Source of the DNA: Oceanospirillales bacterium
GTDB lineage: Bacteria > Pseudomonadota > Gammaproteobacteria > Xanthomonadales > SZUA-36
Assembly (NCBI GenBank): GCA_003232965.1
Contig: QIKG01000268.1
Coordinates: forward strand, 1 to 7,537
DNA: 7,537 nt
Direction of reading: 5' to 3'
Shown in pieces: positions 1-6,751 of the stretch. Position numbers and translations under genes: made by a program. How positions within the stretch are numbered: position 1 is the first letter of the stretch; each line of letters begins with the position of its first letter. A model generated the notes under the pieces. That model saw only the letters and a program-made list of their open reading frames with translations. It did no database searches and was not told the origin of the DNA.

Positions 1-1412
1 TACTGGCATAATTATCCGCAGATAACTCCCCGGAAAGCCAGTCATTTACTTGGTCTTTGATGCTGCCAAGTAAGGTCAAACATTCGCCCAGCAGTTTGCC
101 GATCATTTGCCAGAGTTCATGCGCCGGCAACTGGGGTGTTGCAGTGCTGGCAGCTTGGCTCTCGCGGGCACTACCCAGAGTGCTGACATGCCTGTCCAGT
201 GTGTTTTCAATGCTGATAATATCGCCGGCAATTTGAATCAGATCTTTATCTGTGGGTGGTTTACCAGCCTCTCTTGCTTTAGCGAGAACCTTGCTGGCTT
301 GTCGCAGGGTATCTGTAGATTGTTGCAAGCCAAGTACACTCAGCGTATCGGCAAGGCGAGTTGTCAGGGCATCCAGAGGAGTTTGATTTTCATCATCTGC
401 CGTTATGCCTTCTTCCAGCTCAGACATTCGGGTTTTAATGATTTCAAATTCATCACCGATAGCCGATGATAACGATTCGAAAAGCTTACGGTTATGCCCG
501 GGAACTCCACTTCGCACCCGATCCAGTTCATCTGCCGGCATAACCAACTGTTCCAACTGATAGCTTTCGCGGATTTTGTCAACTTGCGGATTGCCGCTTT
601 TGGCAAGGGCGAGGTAATAAAGCAGACTGGTGGTTAAGCCCGTTATTTGTTCATTGTTGCTGTTGCCCTGTTTAAGCTCATCAAGGCTGTGAGTCAGACG
701 CTGGAACAAACTTTGTAAAGATATATTGGCGTCAATTACTTTGCTTTGCAGGCCGCTAAATACGGCTGTTGCAACCCACCAGAGGCGCTTTTGTTGGTAA
801 CTTTTAATGCCTGCCTGTATTTCGCTAGATTGTTGTACCAGTTTTTCAGTAAGGGCACTATCTTTAGGGTTTTTCTGGTGATTGGCTAAAGCACGGCTAA
901 ATTGCTCTTGCCATTTATTGGTTGCAGCTAAGTGGTCAGATGCTTGTTTCTCTGAATTTGGTATTTCCTGCGGGCCAACGGCGCTTAAGTCCGGGGTAAA
1001 TAACATACTCTCAGATAACAGCGCTTGATTCCTGACCGCGCGTAAATCATTCAAAGCAGGTAATAACAATAAGGGCATATCGCTGCCCCCGGCTTGCAAG
1101 CGATCGAGGTAAGTATCTTCGATCACCAAAGCCTGCATTAACGCAACTAGAGTCAGTATCCTCGATTTGGTCATTGCGCAGTGCACTTAGTAGTCCTCGC
1201 ATTTCATCTGCCAGTAAACTGGCACCCGGACTACGCAGCATTTCCAGGGTTAAATGGAGTTTTTCCAGAGCATTTTCTGCATTTTCAAGTAGGCTCAAAT
1301 CATTTTCTTCAGCCGCAGCTTCCAGGCCTATCCTGACCTGTCGCAACAGATTATTGAGCTCTTCTCGTATCCAGCCTATGGCTGCATAAGGATTAGAAAC
1401 TTCACGCCACAT
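1..1412 (-). pseudogene. chpA: chpA, 5' part, frameshifted and cut by the window edge
   Basis: This is the N-terminal part of ChpA, the large CheA-like histidine kinase of the Pil-Chp system that phosphorylates PilG and PilH. Reading is in two frames. The first runs from ATG 1412 to about 1157 (some 86 residues, with NPYAAIGWIREEL and SLLADEMRGLLSAL). The second runs without a stop from about 1153 to position 1 (some 384 residues, with LVALMQALVIEDTYLDRLQ, LLLLPALNDLRA, LLSESMLFTPDL, SLLYYLALA and LADTLSVLGL). These blocks follow P. aeruginosa ChpA in order and spacing, so a single net +1 or -2 change separates the halves. The visible part is the FimL-like N-terminal region; no Hpt histidine motif, kinase or receiver domain is reached. 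ATG 1412 is preferred over GTG 1424 because it has a better Shine-Dalgarno and matches the family start. Identity is secure. Whether the gene is truly broken is not, since one sequencing error would explain it. Confidence 0.85.
1147..1186 (-). other. frameshift zone in chpA
   Basis: The upstream frame keeps ChpA-like residues through QIED (about 1158), then turns to unrelated sequence that stops at 1047. The downstream frame has a stop at 1189-1187, opens at 1186 and becomes ChpA-like from LVALMQ (about 1150). The change therefore lies between 1186 and about 1147, most likely 1150-1165. Skipping one base, for example the G at 1154 on the coding strand, joins the two frames. I see no slippery heptamer. 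The ATG at 1174 in the second frame has no Shine-Dalgarno close by, so neither programmed frameshifting nor restart is supported. Confidence 0.75.
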
Positions 1413-1417
1413 GTCAT

Positions 1418-1422
1418 CTTCC
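1418..1422 (-). promoter_or_regulatory. ribosome binding site deciding the chpA start
   Basis: GGAAG lies 5 bases upstream of ATG 1412 on the coding strand. The in-frame GTG at 1424 has no comparable purine-rich stretch before it. The protein from 1412 begins about as close to the conserved YAAIGWI block as P. aeruginosa ChpA does. This supports 1412 as the start. Confidence 0.4.
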
Positions 1423-1493
1423 ACCAGGCCGCACTGTTACCAGTAGCAGCTCGTTGTTATAGGTCACTGTTTGCATTTGTAGCAAAATAAGTA

Positions 1494-3521
1494 TCAATCT
1501 TCTGGTAATTTGAAATCAGACACAGAGTCACGCAATTCGCGTACCAATTCCGCCAGATTACCAACCGATGTAGCGGTTTGCCTACTACCTTCAGATGTTT
1601 TGACTGAAATTTCCCGAATACTGGCCATTAGTGTGGCAACTTCCGCCGCAGATTGTGATTGGCGCTGGGCTTCACCCGCGATTTTTTGAATCACATTTGA
1701 GAGGTCCTGCGAGGCGCTTTCAATCTGATCCAGAGCGGAGCCAGCATCTTCTGCCAGTTTGGCTCCCTGTACTACTTCTGTGGTGGTTGACTCCATAGAT
1801 TCAACCGCTTCGGAGGTATCTGTTTGAATTGTCTCTACCAGTGTTTCAATCCGGCGGGTCGCATTAGTAGCGCGTTCCGCCAGTCGTTGAACTTCGTCGG
1901 CAACAACCGCAAAGCCGCGTCCGGCGCCGCCCGCAGAGGCCGCCTGAATTGCAGCGTTCAGCGCGAGGATATTGGTCTGTTCGGCAATGCCGTTAATCAA
2001 CTCAACAATATCGCCAATTTCTTGCGAGGACTCGCCCAGGCGCTTGATTCGTTTAGATGTTTCCTGAATTTGATCGCGAATGGTATCCATGCCCTTAATG
2101 GTTTCACGTACCTTATTCGCGCCTTCGGAGGCGATTTCTACTGAGCGCCGAGACATTTCAGAAGACTCGCGTGAGCGTTTGGCCATTTCGTCAAACGATG
2201 TTGACATATTATTAATAGCCTCGGTTGCCGAACCGATCTGTTTTTCCTGAGCGACACTAGACTCAGCCAGCACATTGGTTGTGGCGCGTGTTTCCTGAGC
2301 AGAGTTGGCTACGGTTTTTGCAGTGTTATTAATATCCATAACCAAGTCACGCAAGGATTCAACGGCAAAGTTTACCGAGTCTGCAATGGCGCCGGTAATA
2401 TCTTCTGTGACGGTAGCCTGCACAGTCAGATCGCCCTCGGCCAGTGAACTCATTTCGTCCAGCAGGCTGAAAATAGCCTCCTGGTTGCGTTTGTTTTCTA
2501 CAGTGTCTTTCTCGGCGCGCCGGCGGGTTGCACCGATTTGGCCAATGCCTAACAACACCAGTAGAGCAACCGCTACTATAGAGCCGATCAGGCCGGCGGT
2601 AACTGATGGCAGCATCCGGGTATCACCCAGTGCGGCATAAGTAGTGGAAAGCTCTTTTGCTTGATCGAACATATCCTGAGTATCCAACAGGATTTCATCA
2701 GCGGCACTACGCACCTCGTATAATTCACTGGATGAGGAAAGAATAAGATCAATGTCGGCTTTTGATTCATCAAACAACTGCGAGATTTCGCCCAGCAATT
2801 CCAACGCTTGGGGGTTTCGTACTGCTGTAATACCTAGCGATTCATCGCCGTTCATCAGGCCGTTGAGCACCAATTCGAAGAATGCAGCATCGCGACTAAA
2901 GTTGTCAGCCGCGGAAACAGCACCCTCACCACCTTTAAGGATGTCACTTACGCGGCGTAGCATGCGATCTGATAATACCAACTGGCGACCGGCAACAAAT
3001 ACCTGGGTTGACGGTGCCCGGGTTTGGGTAAGTAAGCGGGTGACTTGATCAATCTTAGATTGAAGCTGGGGGATTGAGGCGGCAAAATTAATCGCTGCAT
3101 CGGAAAGGTCCAGGACTAGGTCCGTTCGGTCAAGCACCGTTCCCGTACTGTTGTTGATTCGACTCCAGGTCAGCTCAAGCTCGGACAATTGCTCGGTTGC
3201 AGCTGCAGGTGTTGCTGGCAGGCCGGCATCATTACCGCTACGCAAAGTTTGCAAGTCAGCATCAATTTGTTCGCGTGCTACTTTAAGCTCATCGAAGGCA
3301 TCGAGGTTGCCAGTAGCTGCCTCAGCCGCTGATTTAGCCACCTGTTGCGACAATACTTGTGCATTGGTAGTCAGGGCGATGTATTGCGTCTGATGCTGGG
3401 TGCTTCTATTCAGTTGCCAGAAGTTCCAGACAACAAAGAGAATCACGATAATCAGGGCACTACCGAGTACCAACATTGTGGTATTACGATCGCCGGATGG
3501 GTTGGGATTAAACTTAGCCAT
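1494..3521 (-). CDS. pilJ: PilJ, type IV pilus methyl-accepting chemoreceptor
   Basis: PilJ is the inner-membrane receptor of the Pil-Chp pathway. With PilI it controls ChpA activity in response to a pilus or surface signal. The 675 residues are close to the 682 of P. aeruginosa PilJ. In order they show a short cytoplasmic start, a membrane helix at about 15-36, a periplasmic domain at about 37-307, a second membrane helix at about 308-330, a HAMP-type linker at about 331-395 and a long coiled-coil signalling domain to about 670. The hairpin tip at about 503-550 carries INGIAEQTNILALNAAIQA and GRGFAVVADEVQRLAER, which is nearly the PilJ consensus. ATG 3521 has GGAG 8 bases upstream (3530-3533). 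It follows pilI by 67 bases and precedes chpA by 81, with no pilK between. No stop, frameshift or missing segment is visible, in contrast to pilG and chpA on either side. Confidence 0.96.
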   Translation of the reverse strand: MAKFNPNPSGDRNTTMLVLGSALIIVILFVVWNFWQLNRSTQHQTQYIALTTNAQVLSQQVAKSAAEAATGNLDAFDELKVAREQIDADLQTLRSGNDAGLPATPAAATEQLSELELTWSRINNSTGTVLDRTDLVLDLSDAAINFAASIPQLQSKIDQVTRLLTQTRAPSTQVFVAGRQLVLSDRMLRRVSDILKGGEGAVSAADNFSRDAAFFELVLNGLMNGDESLGITAVRNPQALELLGEISQLFDESKADIDLILSSSSELYEVRSAADEILLDTQDMFDQAKELSTTYAALGDTRMLPSVTAGLIGSIVAVALLVLLGIGQIGATRRRAEKDTVENKRNQEAIFSLLDEMSSLAEGDLTVQATVTEDITGAIADSVNFAVESLRDLVMDINNTAKTVANSAQETRATTNVLAESSVAQEKQIGSATEAINNMSTSFDEMAKRSRESSEMSRRSVEIASEGANKVRETIKGMDTIRDQIQETSKRIKRLGESSQEIGDIVELINGIAEQTNILALNAAIQAASAGGAGRGFAVVADEVQRLAERATNATRRIETLVETIQTDTSEAVESMESTTTEVVQGAKLAEDAGSALDQIESASQDLSNVIQKIAGEAQRQSQSAAEVATLMASIREISVKTSEGSRQTATSVGNLAELVRELRDSVSDFKLPED

Positions 3522-3588
3522 TATTTTGACTCCGTGTACAAGTCGATGAAAACGCCGTTAAGTTGCGGCTGGGTTATAGAAAAAGTCA

Positions 3589-4140
3589 TCATTTAATTGA
3601 ACCTGTGGTGAATTTTGGGTTGGTCAAGAGTTTGCGCATATCAAGTACGCCCCAAGCTTCATCGCTGGCCATGTATTCGTTACTGACACAGCTAGAAAGT
3701 GGGGTTTTTTTATAGGTTTTACTGGTGCTCGAATTTTTAGTGTTTAAATGGCGCTGGCCAAAAATTTCGTCTACAAGCAGAGCAACCGAGTGTCCGGTCA
3801 CATCGGTCAGCAGTAGCCGACTATGGGTGGTAATGGGTGATCGCACGCCGGTCAAAAACCACATGTGATCGCAGACACTGATTAAATTTCCACGAACATT
3901 CGCAAGGCCAAGTAGCCAGGGCTGAGAAAGTGGTATCGGGGTAATGGTAGGTATATCTAGGATTTCATTGATTTCATCAATGCCACAGATCAATCGATAA
4001 TCTCCCGAACGAAAGATTACTCCAGACCAGTTAGTAGTCTGCTTTTGTTCCGCGGGCCCGGTTTTTTCAAAATCCAAGCTGCGCTGATGGTATTCCATCA
4101 GCTTCCGGAACGAATTATTTAATGCACTCCCTTCTTGCAT
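3589..4140 (-). CDS. pilI: PilI, CheW-like adaptor of twitching motility
   Basis: PilI couples the receptor PilJ to the kinase ChpA at the inner membrane. From ATG 4140 it has 183 residues, close to the 178 of P. aeruginosa PilI. One CheW domain fills about 36-175. Seen are NWSGVIFRSG (37-46), the conserved LANVRGNLISVCD (79-91), LLVDEIFGQRH (121-131) and the PilI-type ending AWGVLDMRKLL (162-172). An in-frame ATG at 4197 would overlap the end of pilG and add 19 residues, but it has no good ribosome site and the added residues do not look like PilI, so 4140 is chosen. The gene starts 34 bases after pilG ends and is probably cotranscribed with it and pilJ. In P. aeruginosa pilH sits between pilG and pilI; there is no room for it here. 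The gene looks intact. Confidence 0.93.
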   Translation of the reverse strand: MQEGSALNNSFRKLMEYHQRSLDFEKTGPAEQKQTTNWSGVIFRSGDYRLICGIDEINEILDIPTITPIPLSQPWLLGLANVRGNLISVCDHMWFLTGVRSPITTHSRLLLTDVTGHSVALLVDEIFGQRHLNTKNSSTSKTYKKTPLSSCVSNEYMASDEAWGVLDMRKLLTNPKFTTGSIK

Positions 4141-4152
4141 ATTTCTTTCTGA

Positions 4153-4159
4153 CCTCCCC
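4153..4159 (-). promoter_or_regulatory. ribosome binding site deciding the pilI start
   Basis: The coding strand reads GGGGAGG between the end of pilG and ATG 4140. The match to the anti-Shine-Dalgarno is strong, although the 12-base spacing is long. The alternative ATG at 4197 lacks such a site. Confidence 0.45.
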
Positions 4160-4174
4160 AGGTCGTTGTTAAAT

Positions 4175-4525
4175 CTATTTATTATTCGTATGTTCACTCA
4201 CTGCGTTGAGCAGTTCCTCTTTGGTGAACGGTTTAATCAGGTAAAGGTCGGAGCCGACTACTCGCCCCCTTGCTTTGTCAAACAGGCCGTCTTTGCTGGT
4301 TAGCATTATCACGGGGGTGTGTTTGAATTCTTCATTATTTTTAATAATGGCACAAGTTTGATAGCCATCAAGACGTGGCATCATAATATCGACAAATACC
4401 ACATCTGGTCTGATTCGTGCGATTTTTGAAAGGGCGTCAAAACCGTCTTCCGAGGTTTCAACTTCATAACCTTCTTTGCGCAGCATACTTTCAGCAGAGC
4501 GAAGAACCTTCAGGGCAGCACTCAT
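4175..4525 (-). CDS. pilG: PilG response regulator with an N-terminal in-frame deletion
   Basis: This is a single receiver domain of 116 residues matching PilG, the CheY-like regulator phosphorylated by ChpA that promotes pilus extension and retraction. Diagnostic blocks are FVDIMMPRLDGYQTCAIIKNN (acceptor Asp46, equal to Asp58 of P. aeruginosa PilG), PVIMLTSKDGLFDKA (Thr76) and DLYLIKPFTKEELL (Lys98). PilH differs in these blocks. The start reads MSAALKVLRSAESML, where the family has LKV, then MVIDDSKTIR, then RTAETLL. Nine residues are thus missing in frame, removing the end of beta-strand 1 and the Asp-Asp pair that binds magnesium. The numbering agrees: 58 minus 3 for the shorter start minus 9 gives 46. 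ATG 4525 has AGGCGG a few bases upstream, and no upstream frame supplies the lost segment. The gene is first in the pilG-pilI-pilJ-chpA operon. A protein lacking this strand would probably fold poorly or not be phosphorylated; that is inference. Confidence 0.9.
   Translation of the reverse strand: MSAALKVLRSAESMLRKEGYEVETSEDGFDALSKIARIRPDVVFVDIMMPRLDGYQTCAIIKNNEEFKHTPVIMLTSKDGLFDKARGRVVGSDLYLIKPFTKEELLNAVSEHTNNK
4499..4507 (-). other. junction of the 27-base deletion in pilG
   Basis: The coding strand reads GTT CTT CGC here (Val-Leu-Arg, residues 7-9). P. aeruginosa PilG has ten residues, MVIDDSKTIR, between the Val and the next Arg; only one remains here. A loss of 27 bases explains the length and keeps the frame. 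No long repeat remains at the junction that would explain the deletion. Confidence 0.7.
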
Positions 4526-4641
4526 GCAGCCGCCTGAGAAATTGGTTCACATGCAATGTTTTGATAAAAACTCAATGGATTTCCTTCTCCATGGAATGCT
4601 GGTTCACGGTCCCTATGAGCCGTCCGAAATATGTACCTGTC

Positions 4642-4827
4642 TGAAATTATCGTGCTGATGCTGAGTTATTTGATCCATTCACCAGTAAATTACTTAGCTG
4701 GGATGGTGCTTTTCTTCAGACACCAATATACATATAGGCCATAGTTTATCGGTCTGATGACAACACCTGAATTACAATTGGACTTAAAATACTACTTAAA
4801 TAGACCTGATATCGTGAGATAATTTCA
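4642..4827. repeat. inverted 10-base repeat in the divergent promoter region
   Basis: TGAAATTATC at 4642-4651 is the exact reverse complement of GATAATTTCA at 4818-4827. Each diverging gene thus has GATAATTTCA upstream in its own reading direction, about 116 bases before pilG and 38 bases before gshB. Both copies contain GATAAT, five of six matches to a -10 box. They could be paired -10 regions, half sites of a regulator, or chance. Confidence 0.35.
4795..4823 (+). promoter_or_regulatory. possible sigma-70 promoter of gshB
   Basis: GATAAT at 4818-4823 is a good -10 box. A weak -35 (CTTAAA at 4795-4800, three of six matches) lies 17 bases before it. Transcription would start near 4830, leaving a leader of about 35 bases with AGGAG nine bases before the gshB ATG. 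Confidence 0.3.
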
Positions 4828-4865
4828 ATATTAGCCAGCCTTTGTTGGTGTAGGAGTAGCCGGGT

Positions 4866-5819
4866 ATGTCTTTAAAAATTGGCATTGTTATGGATCCAAT
4901 CGAGCGGATTAAGATTGTCAAAGACTCTAGTTTCGCTATGTTGCTGAGTGCTCAGTCGCGTGGTCACAGCTTGTTTTATATGGAAGTTCCTGACCTTTAT
5001 ATTGCAGATGGGGTAGCCATGGCGCGGATGCAATCACTGCGGGTTGAAGATGATCCTGCCGATTGGTTTCAGCGGGGCGAGGCGGTAAAGACCCCGCTGG
5101 CTGAACTTGATGTAATTTTAATGCGTAAAGACCCGCCTTTCGATATGGATTTTGTTTATTCCACGCTTATTTTAGATCTCGCGGAGAAAGCGGGCGTATT
5201 AGTGGTCAATAAACCCCAAAGCCTACGGGATGCTAATGAGAAACTATTTACAACCTGGTTTCCCCAGTGCTGTGTGCCGATGTTGGTAAGTCGGGATGTG
5301 AATGACATTCGTGCCTTCGTTGATGCGCATGGAAAATCGGTAGTTAAACCACTGGACGGTATGGGTGGGCACTCCATTTTTCAACTAAACCGTGGTGACC
5401 CCAATCTGAATGTTATCCTTGAAACTATGTCTGGCGAGCAGGGGGAGTTAATGCAGGTGCAACGCTATATTGAGGAAATCATAGCAGGTGATAAACGTAT
5501 CTTGATGATTAATGGTGAGCCCATAGATTATGCGCTGGCAAGAATTCCCGGCGCGGATGACTTTCGTGGAAACCTGGCTGCTGGCGGGCGGGGTGTCGGT
5601 GTGCCTTTGAGTGATAGAGACCGCTGGATTGCGGCTGAGCTTGGGCCCGAACTTAAAAAACGCGGTATATTATTTGCTGGTATTGATGTAATTGGCGATT
5701 ACCTAACTGAAGTAAATGTTACCAGCCCAACTTGTATTCGTGAGCTTGATGCCGAATATGGGCTGGACATCGCCGCACAGCTATTTGCAGAAATAGAAAA
5801 TCAACTAGGAAGATCATAA
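4866..5819 (+). CDS. gshB: glutathione synthetase
   Basis: GshB carries out the second step of glutathione synthesis: ATP-dependent joining of gamma-glutamylcysteine and glycine in the cytoplasm. The 317 residues match the family length (316 in E. coli, 317 in P. aeruginosa). The N-terminal prokaryotic GshB domain starts KIGIVMDPIERI (4-15) and includes RKDPPFDMDFVY (87-98). The ATP-grasp part has VVKPLDGMGGHSIF (159-172), RGNLAAGGRG (234-243) and the C-terminal EVNVTSPTCIRE (282-293), all family signatures. ATG 4866 has AGGAG nine bases upstream. It diverges from pilG and is followed by tonB after 16 bases, as in P. aeruginosa, so gshB and tonB are probably cotranscribed. Nothing unusual is seen in it. 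Confidence 0.97.
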   Translation: MSLKIGIVMDPIERIKIVKDSSFAMLLSAQSRGHSLFYMEVPDLYIADGVAMARMQSLRVEDDPADWFQRGEAVKTPLAELDVILMRKDPPFDMDFVYSTLILDLAEKAGVLVVNKPQSLRDANEKLFTTWFPQCCVPMLVSRDVNDIRAFVDAHGKSVVKPLDGMGGHSIFQLNRGDPNLNVILETMSGEQGELMQVQRYIEEIIAGDKRILMINGEPIDYALARIPGADDFRGNLAAGGRGVGVPLSDRDRWIAAELGPELKKRGILFAGIDVIGDYLTEVNVTSPTCIRELDAEYGLDIAAQLFAEIENQLGRS

Positions 5820-5835
5820 GTAGGTAGATGGACTG

Positions 5836-6702
5836 ATGACAACGGATATTTTTGAGCCGGAAATCCCCTGGCATCATAACCCGATGATGGTGGCGTTGTT
5901 AGCCGCGCTTTCAGTTCATGCTTTTATTGTTCTTGTGGTTGGCTTTCAGATGATTAGTGAGAAATTTGCTGATCCAGCGCAGCACCTGGATGTGGTCCTT
6001 GTGAATTGGCAGTCAGAAGAGAAACCTGAAGAAGCAGACTATTTAGCTCAGGCTGATCAGCGAGGCGGCGGTACCAATGAGGAAAATTTGCGCCCGGCAC
6101 AGAAGGTAAAACCCCCGCTGCCCAGCTTGGAGACAGCTGAGGCTGAAATTAGCGCAGAAGTCGGCGCACCCGAAGCCAGCTTTACCGAGCAGGATGTTAT
6201 CGTTAGTAACACTGCAGAACAGACGACCGAGGCACAAACGGAGCAGGTGGAAAATGAGGCTCTGGATATGCCTACCGCCGAGCAGTTAATGACCCAAATT
6301 CAGCAAATGGCGCGTTTATTGCCGGAACAAAGCCGGAATGCCGAGTGGCATTCAAAAAACCTACGGCGTAAATTTGTTTCTGCCAATACGCGCAAATATG
6401 AATACGCCAGTTATATGCAAGCCTGGGTCGCCAAGGTCGAAAGGGTGGGCAACTTGCATTATCCCGAAGCCGTTAGGAAATTAAAATTGCGCGGTGATTT
6501 ATTATTGATTGTGGGTATTTATCAGGATGGCAGTGTTGAAAGCATCACCTTGAAACGCTCATCTGGCATGCCGGAGCTGGATGAAGCCGCAATGGAAATA
6601 GTCCGGATTGCCGCCCCGTATTCACCATTGCCTGCCAACATCTCCAAAGATGTTGATGTCCTGCATATCACCCGTACCTGGCGATTTTCACCGCGTAGTT
6701 GA
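5836..6702 (+). CDS. tonB: TonB family protein (TonB3-like)
   Basis: TonB proteins pass energy from the inner membrane ExbB-ExbD motor to outer-membrane receptors. The 288 residues show a short cytoplasmic start, one membrane anchor at about 17-38, a periplasmic linker at about 60-190 and a TonB C-terminal domain at about 195-288. That domain has YMQAWVAKVERVGNLHYPEA, then LRGDLLLIVGIYQDGSVESI and a closing ITRTWRF. The linker is rich in Glu, Gln and Ala and has only one short proline stretch (KPPLPS), so it lacks the Glu-Pro/Lys-Pro repeats of classical TonB. Position next to gshB and pilG matches P. aeruginosa TonB3 (PA0406), which has been linked to pilus assembly and twitching; that role here is inferred from context. 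No exbB or exbD is in the window. ATG 5836 has AGGT about ten bases upstream. Confidence 0.92.
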   Translation: MTTDIFEPEIPWHHNPMMVALLAALSVHAFIVLVVGFQMISEKFADPAQHLDVVLVNWQSEEKPEEADYLAQADQRGGGTNEENLRPAQKVKPPLPSLETAEAEISAEVGAPEASFTEQDVIVSNTAEQTTEAQTEQVENEALDMPTAEQLMTQIQQMARLLPEQSRNAEWHSKNLRRKFVSANTRKYEYASYMQAWVAKVERVGNLHYPEAVRKLKLRGDLLLIVGIYQDGSVESITLKRSSGMPELDEAAMEIVRIAAPYSPLPANISKDVDVLHITRTWRFSPRS

Positions 6703-6751
6703 GATAAATAATGCCGCAGTACTTCACTTGAAAAACCGCATATTAAAGACT

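Larger units (their letters stand above)
4526..4865. promoter_or_regulatory. divergent intergenic region between pilG and gshB
   Basis: This 340-base AT-richer region must hold the promoters of both the minus-strand pil-chp operon and the plus-strand gshB group. I see no convincing gene; short open frames on the plus strand at 4417-4658 have no coding signal and partly lie over pilG. It holds an inverted 10-base repeat (4642-4651 and 4818-4827), a direct repeat ACTTAAA at 4782-4788 and 4794-4800, and a direct repeat TGGTTCAC at 4543-4550 and 4600-4607. No good sigma-70 -35/-10 pair is evident for pilG. Confidence 0.6.

Noticed and set aside
107..469. Plus-strand open frame antisense to chpA, and similar ones antisense to pilJ (1824-2144, 2305-2640, 2752-3048)
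   Set aside because: They lie entirely over minus-strand frames with clear ChpA or PilJ similarity, have no recognisable domain and no ribosome site; they are shadows of the real genes.
403..606. Minus-strand open frame of 67 residues inside chpA
   Set aside because: It is out of frame with the ChpA-like frame, which is continuous from about 1153 to 1 and explains the region.
3960..3985. Short inverted repeat CATTGAT/ATCAATG inside pilI
   Set aside because: It falls in conserved CheW coding sequence (INEILDI region) and is too short to claim as an operator or terminator.
4417..4658. Plus-strand open frames over the pilG start and its upstream region
   Set aside because: Low-complexity, Cys- and Trp-rich translations without known motifs, antisense to pilG; no ribosome site.
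6608..6751. Extension of yqgE upstream to ATG 6608
   Set aside because: The extra 48 residues overlap the conserved end of tonB in another frame and do not resemble YqgE proteins.
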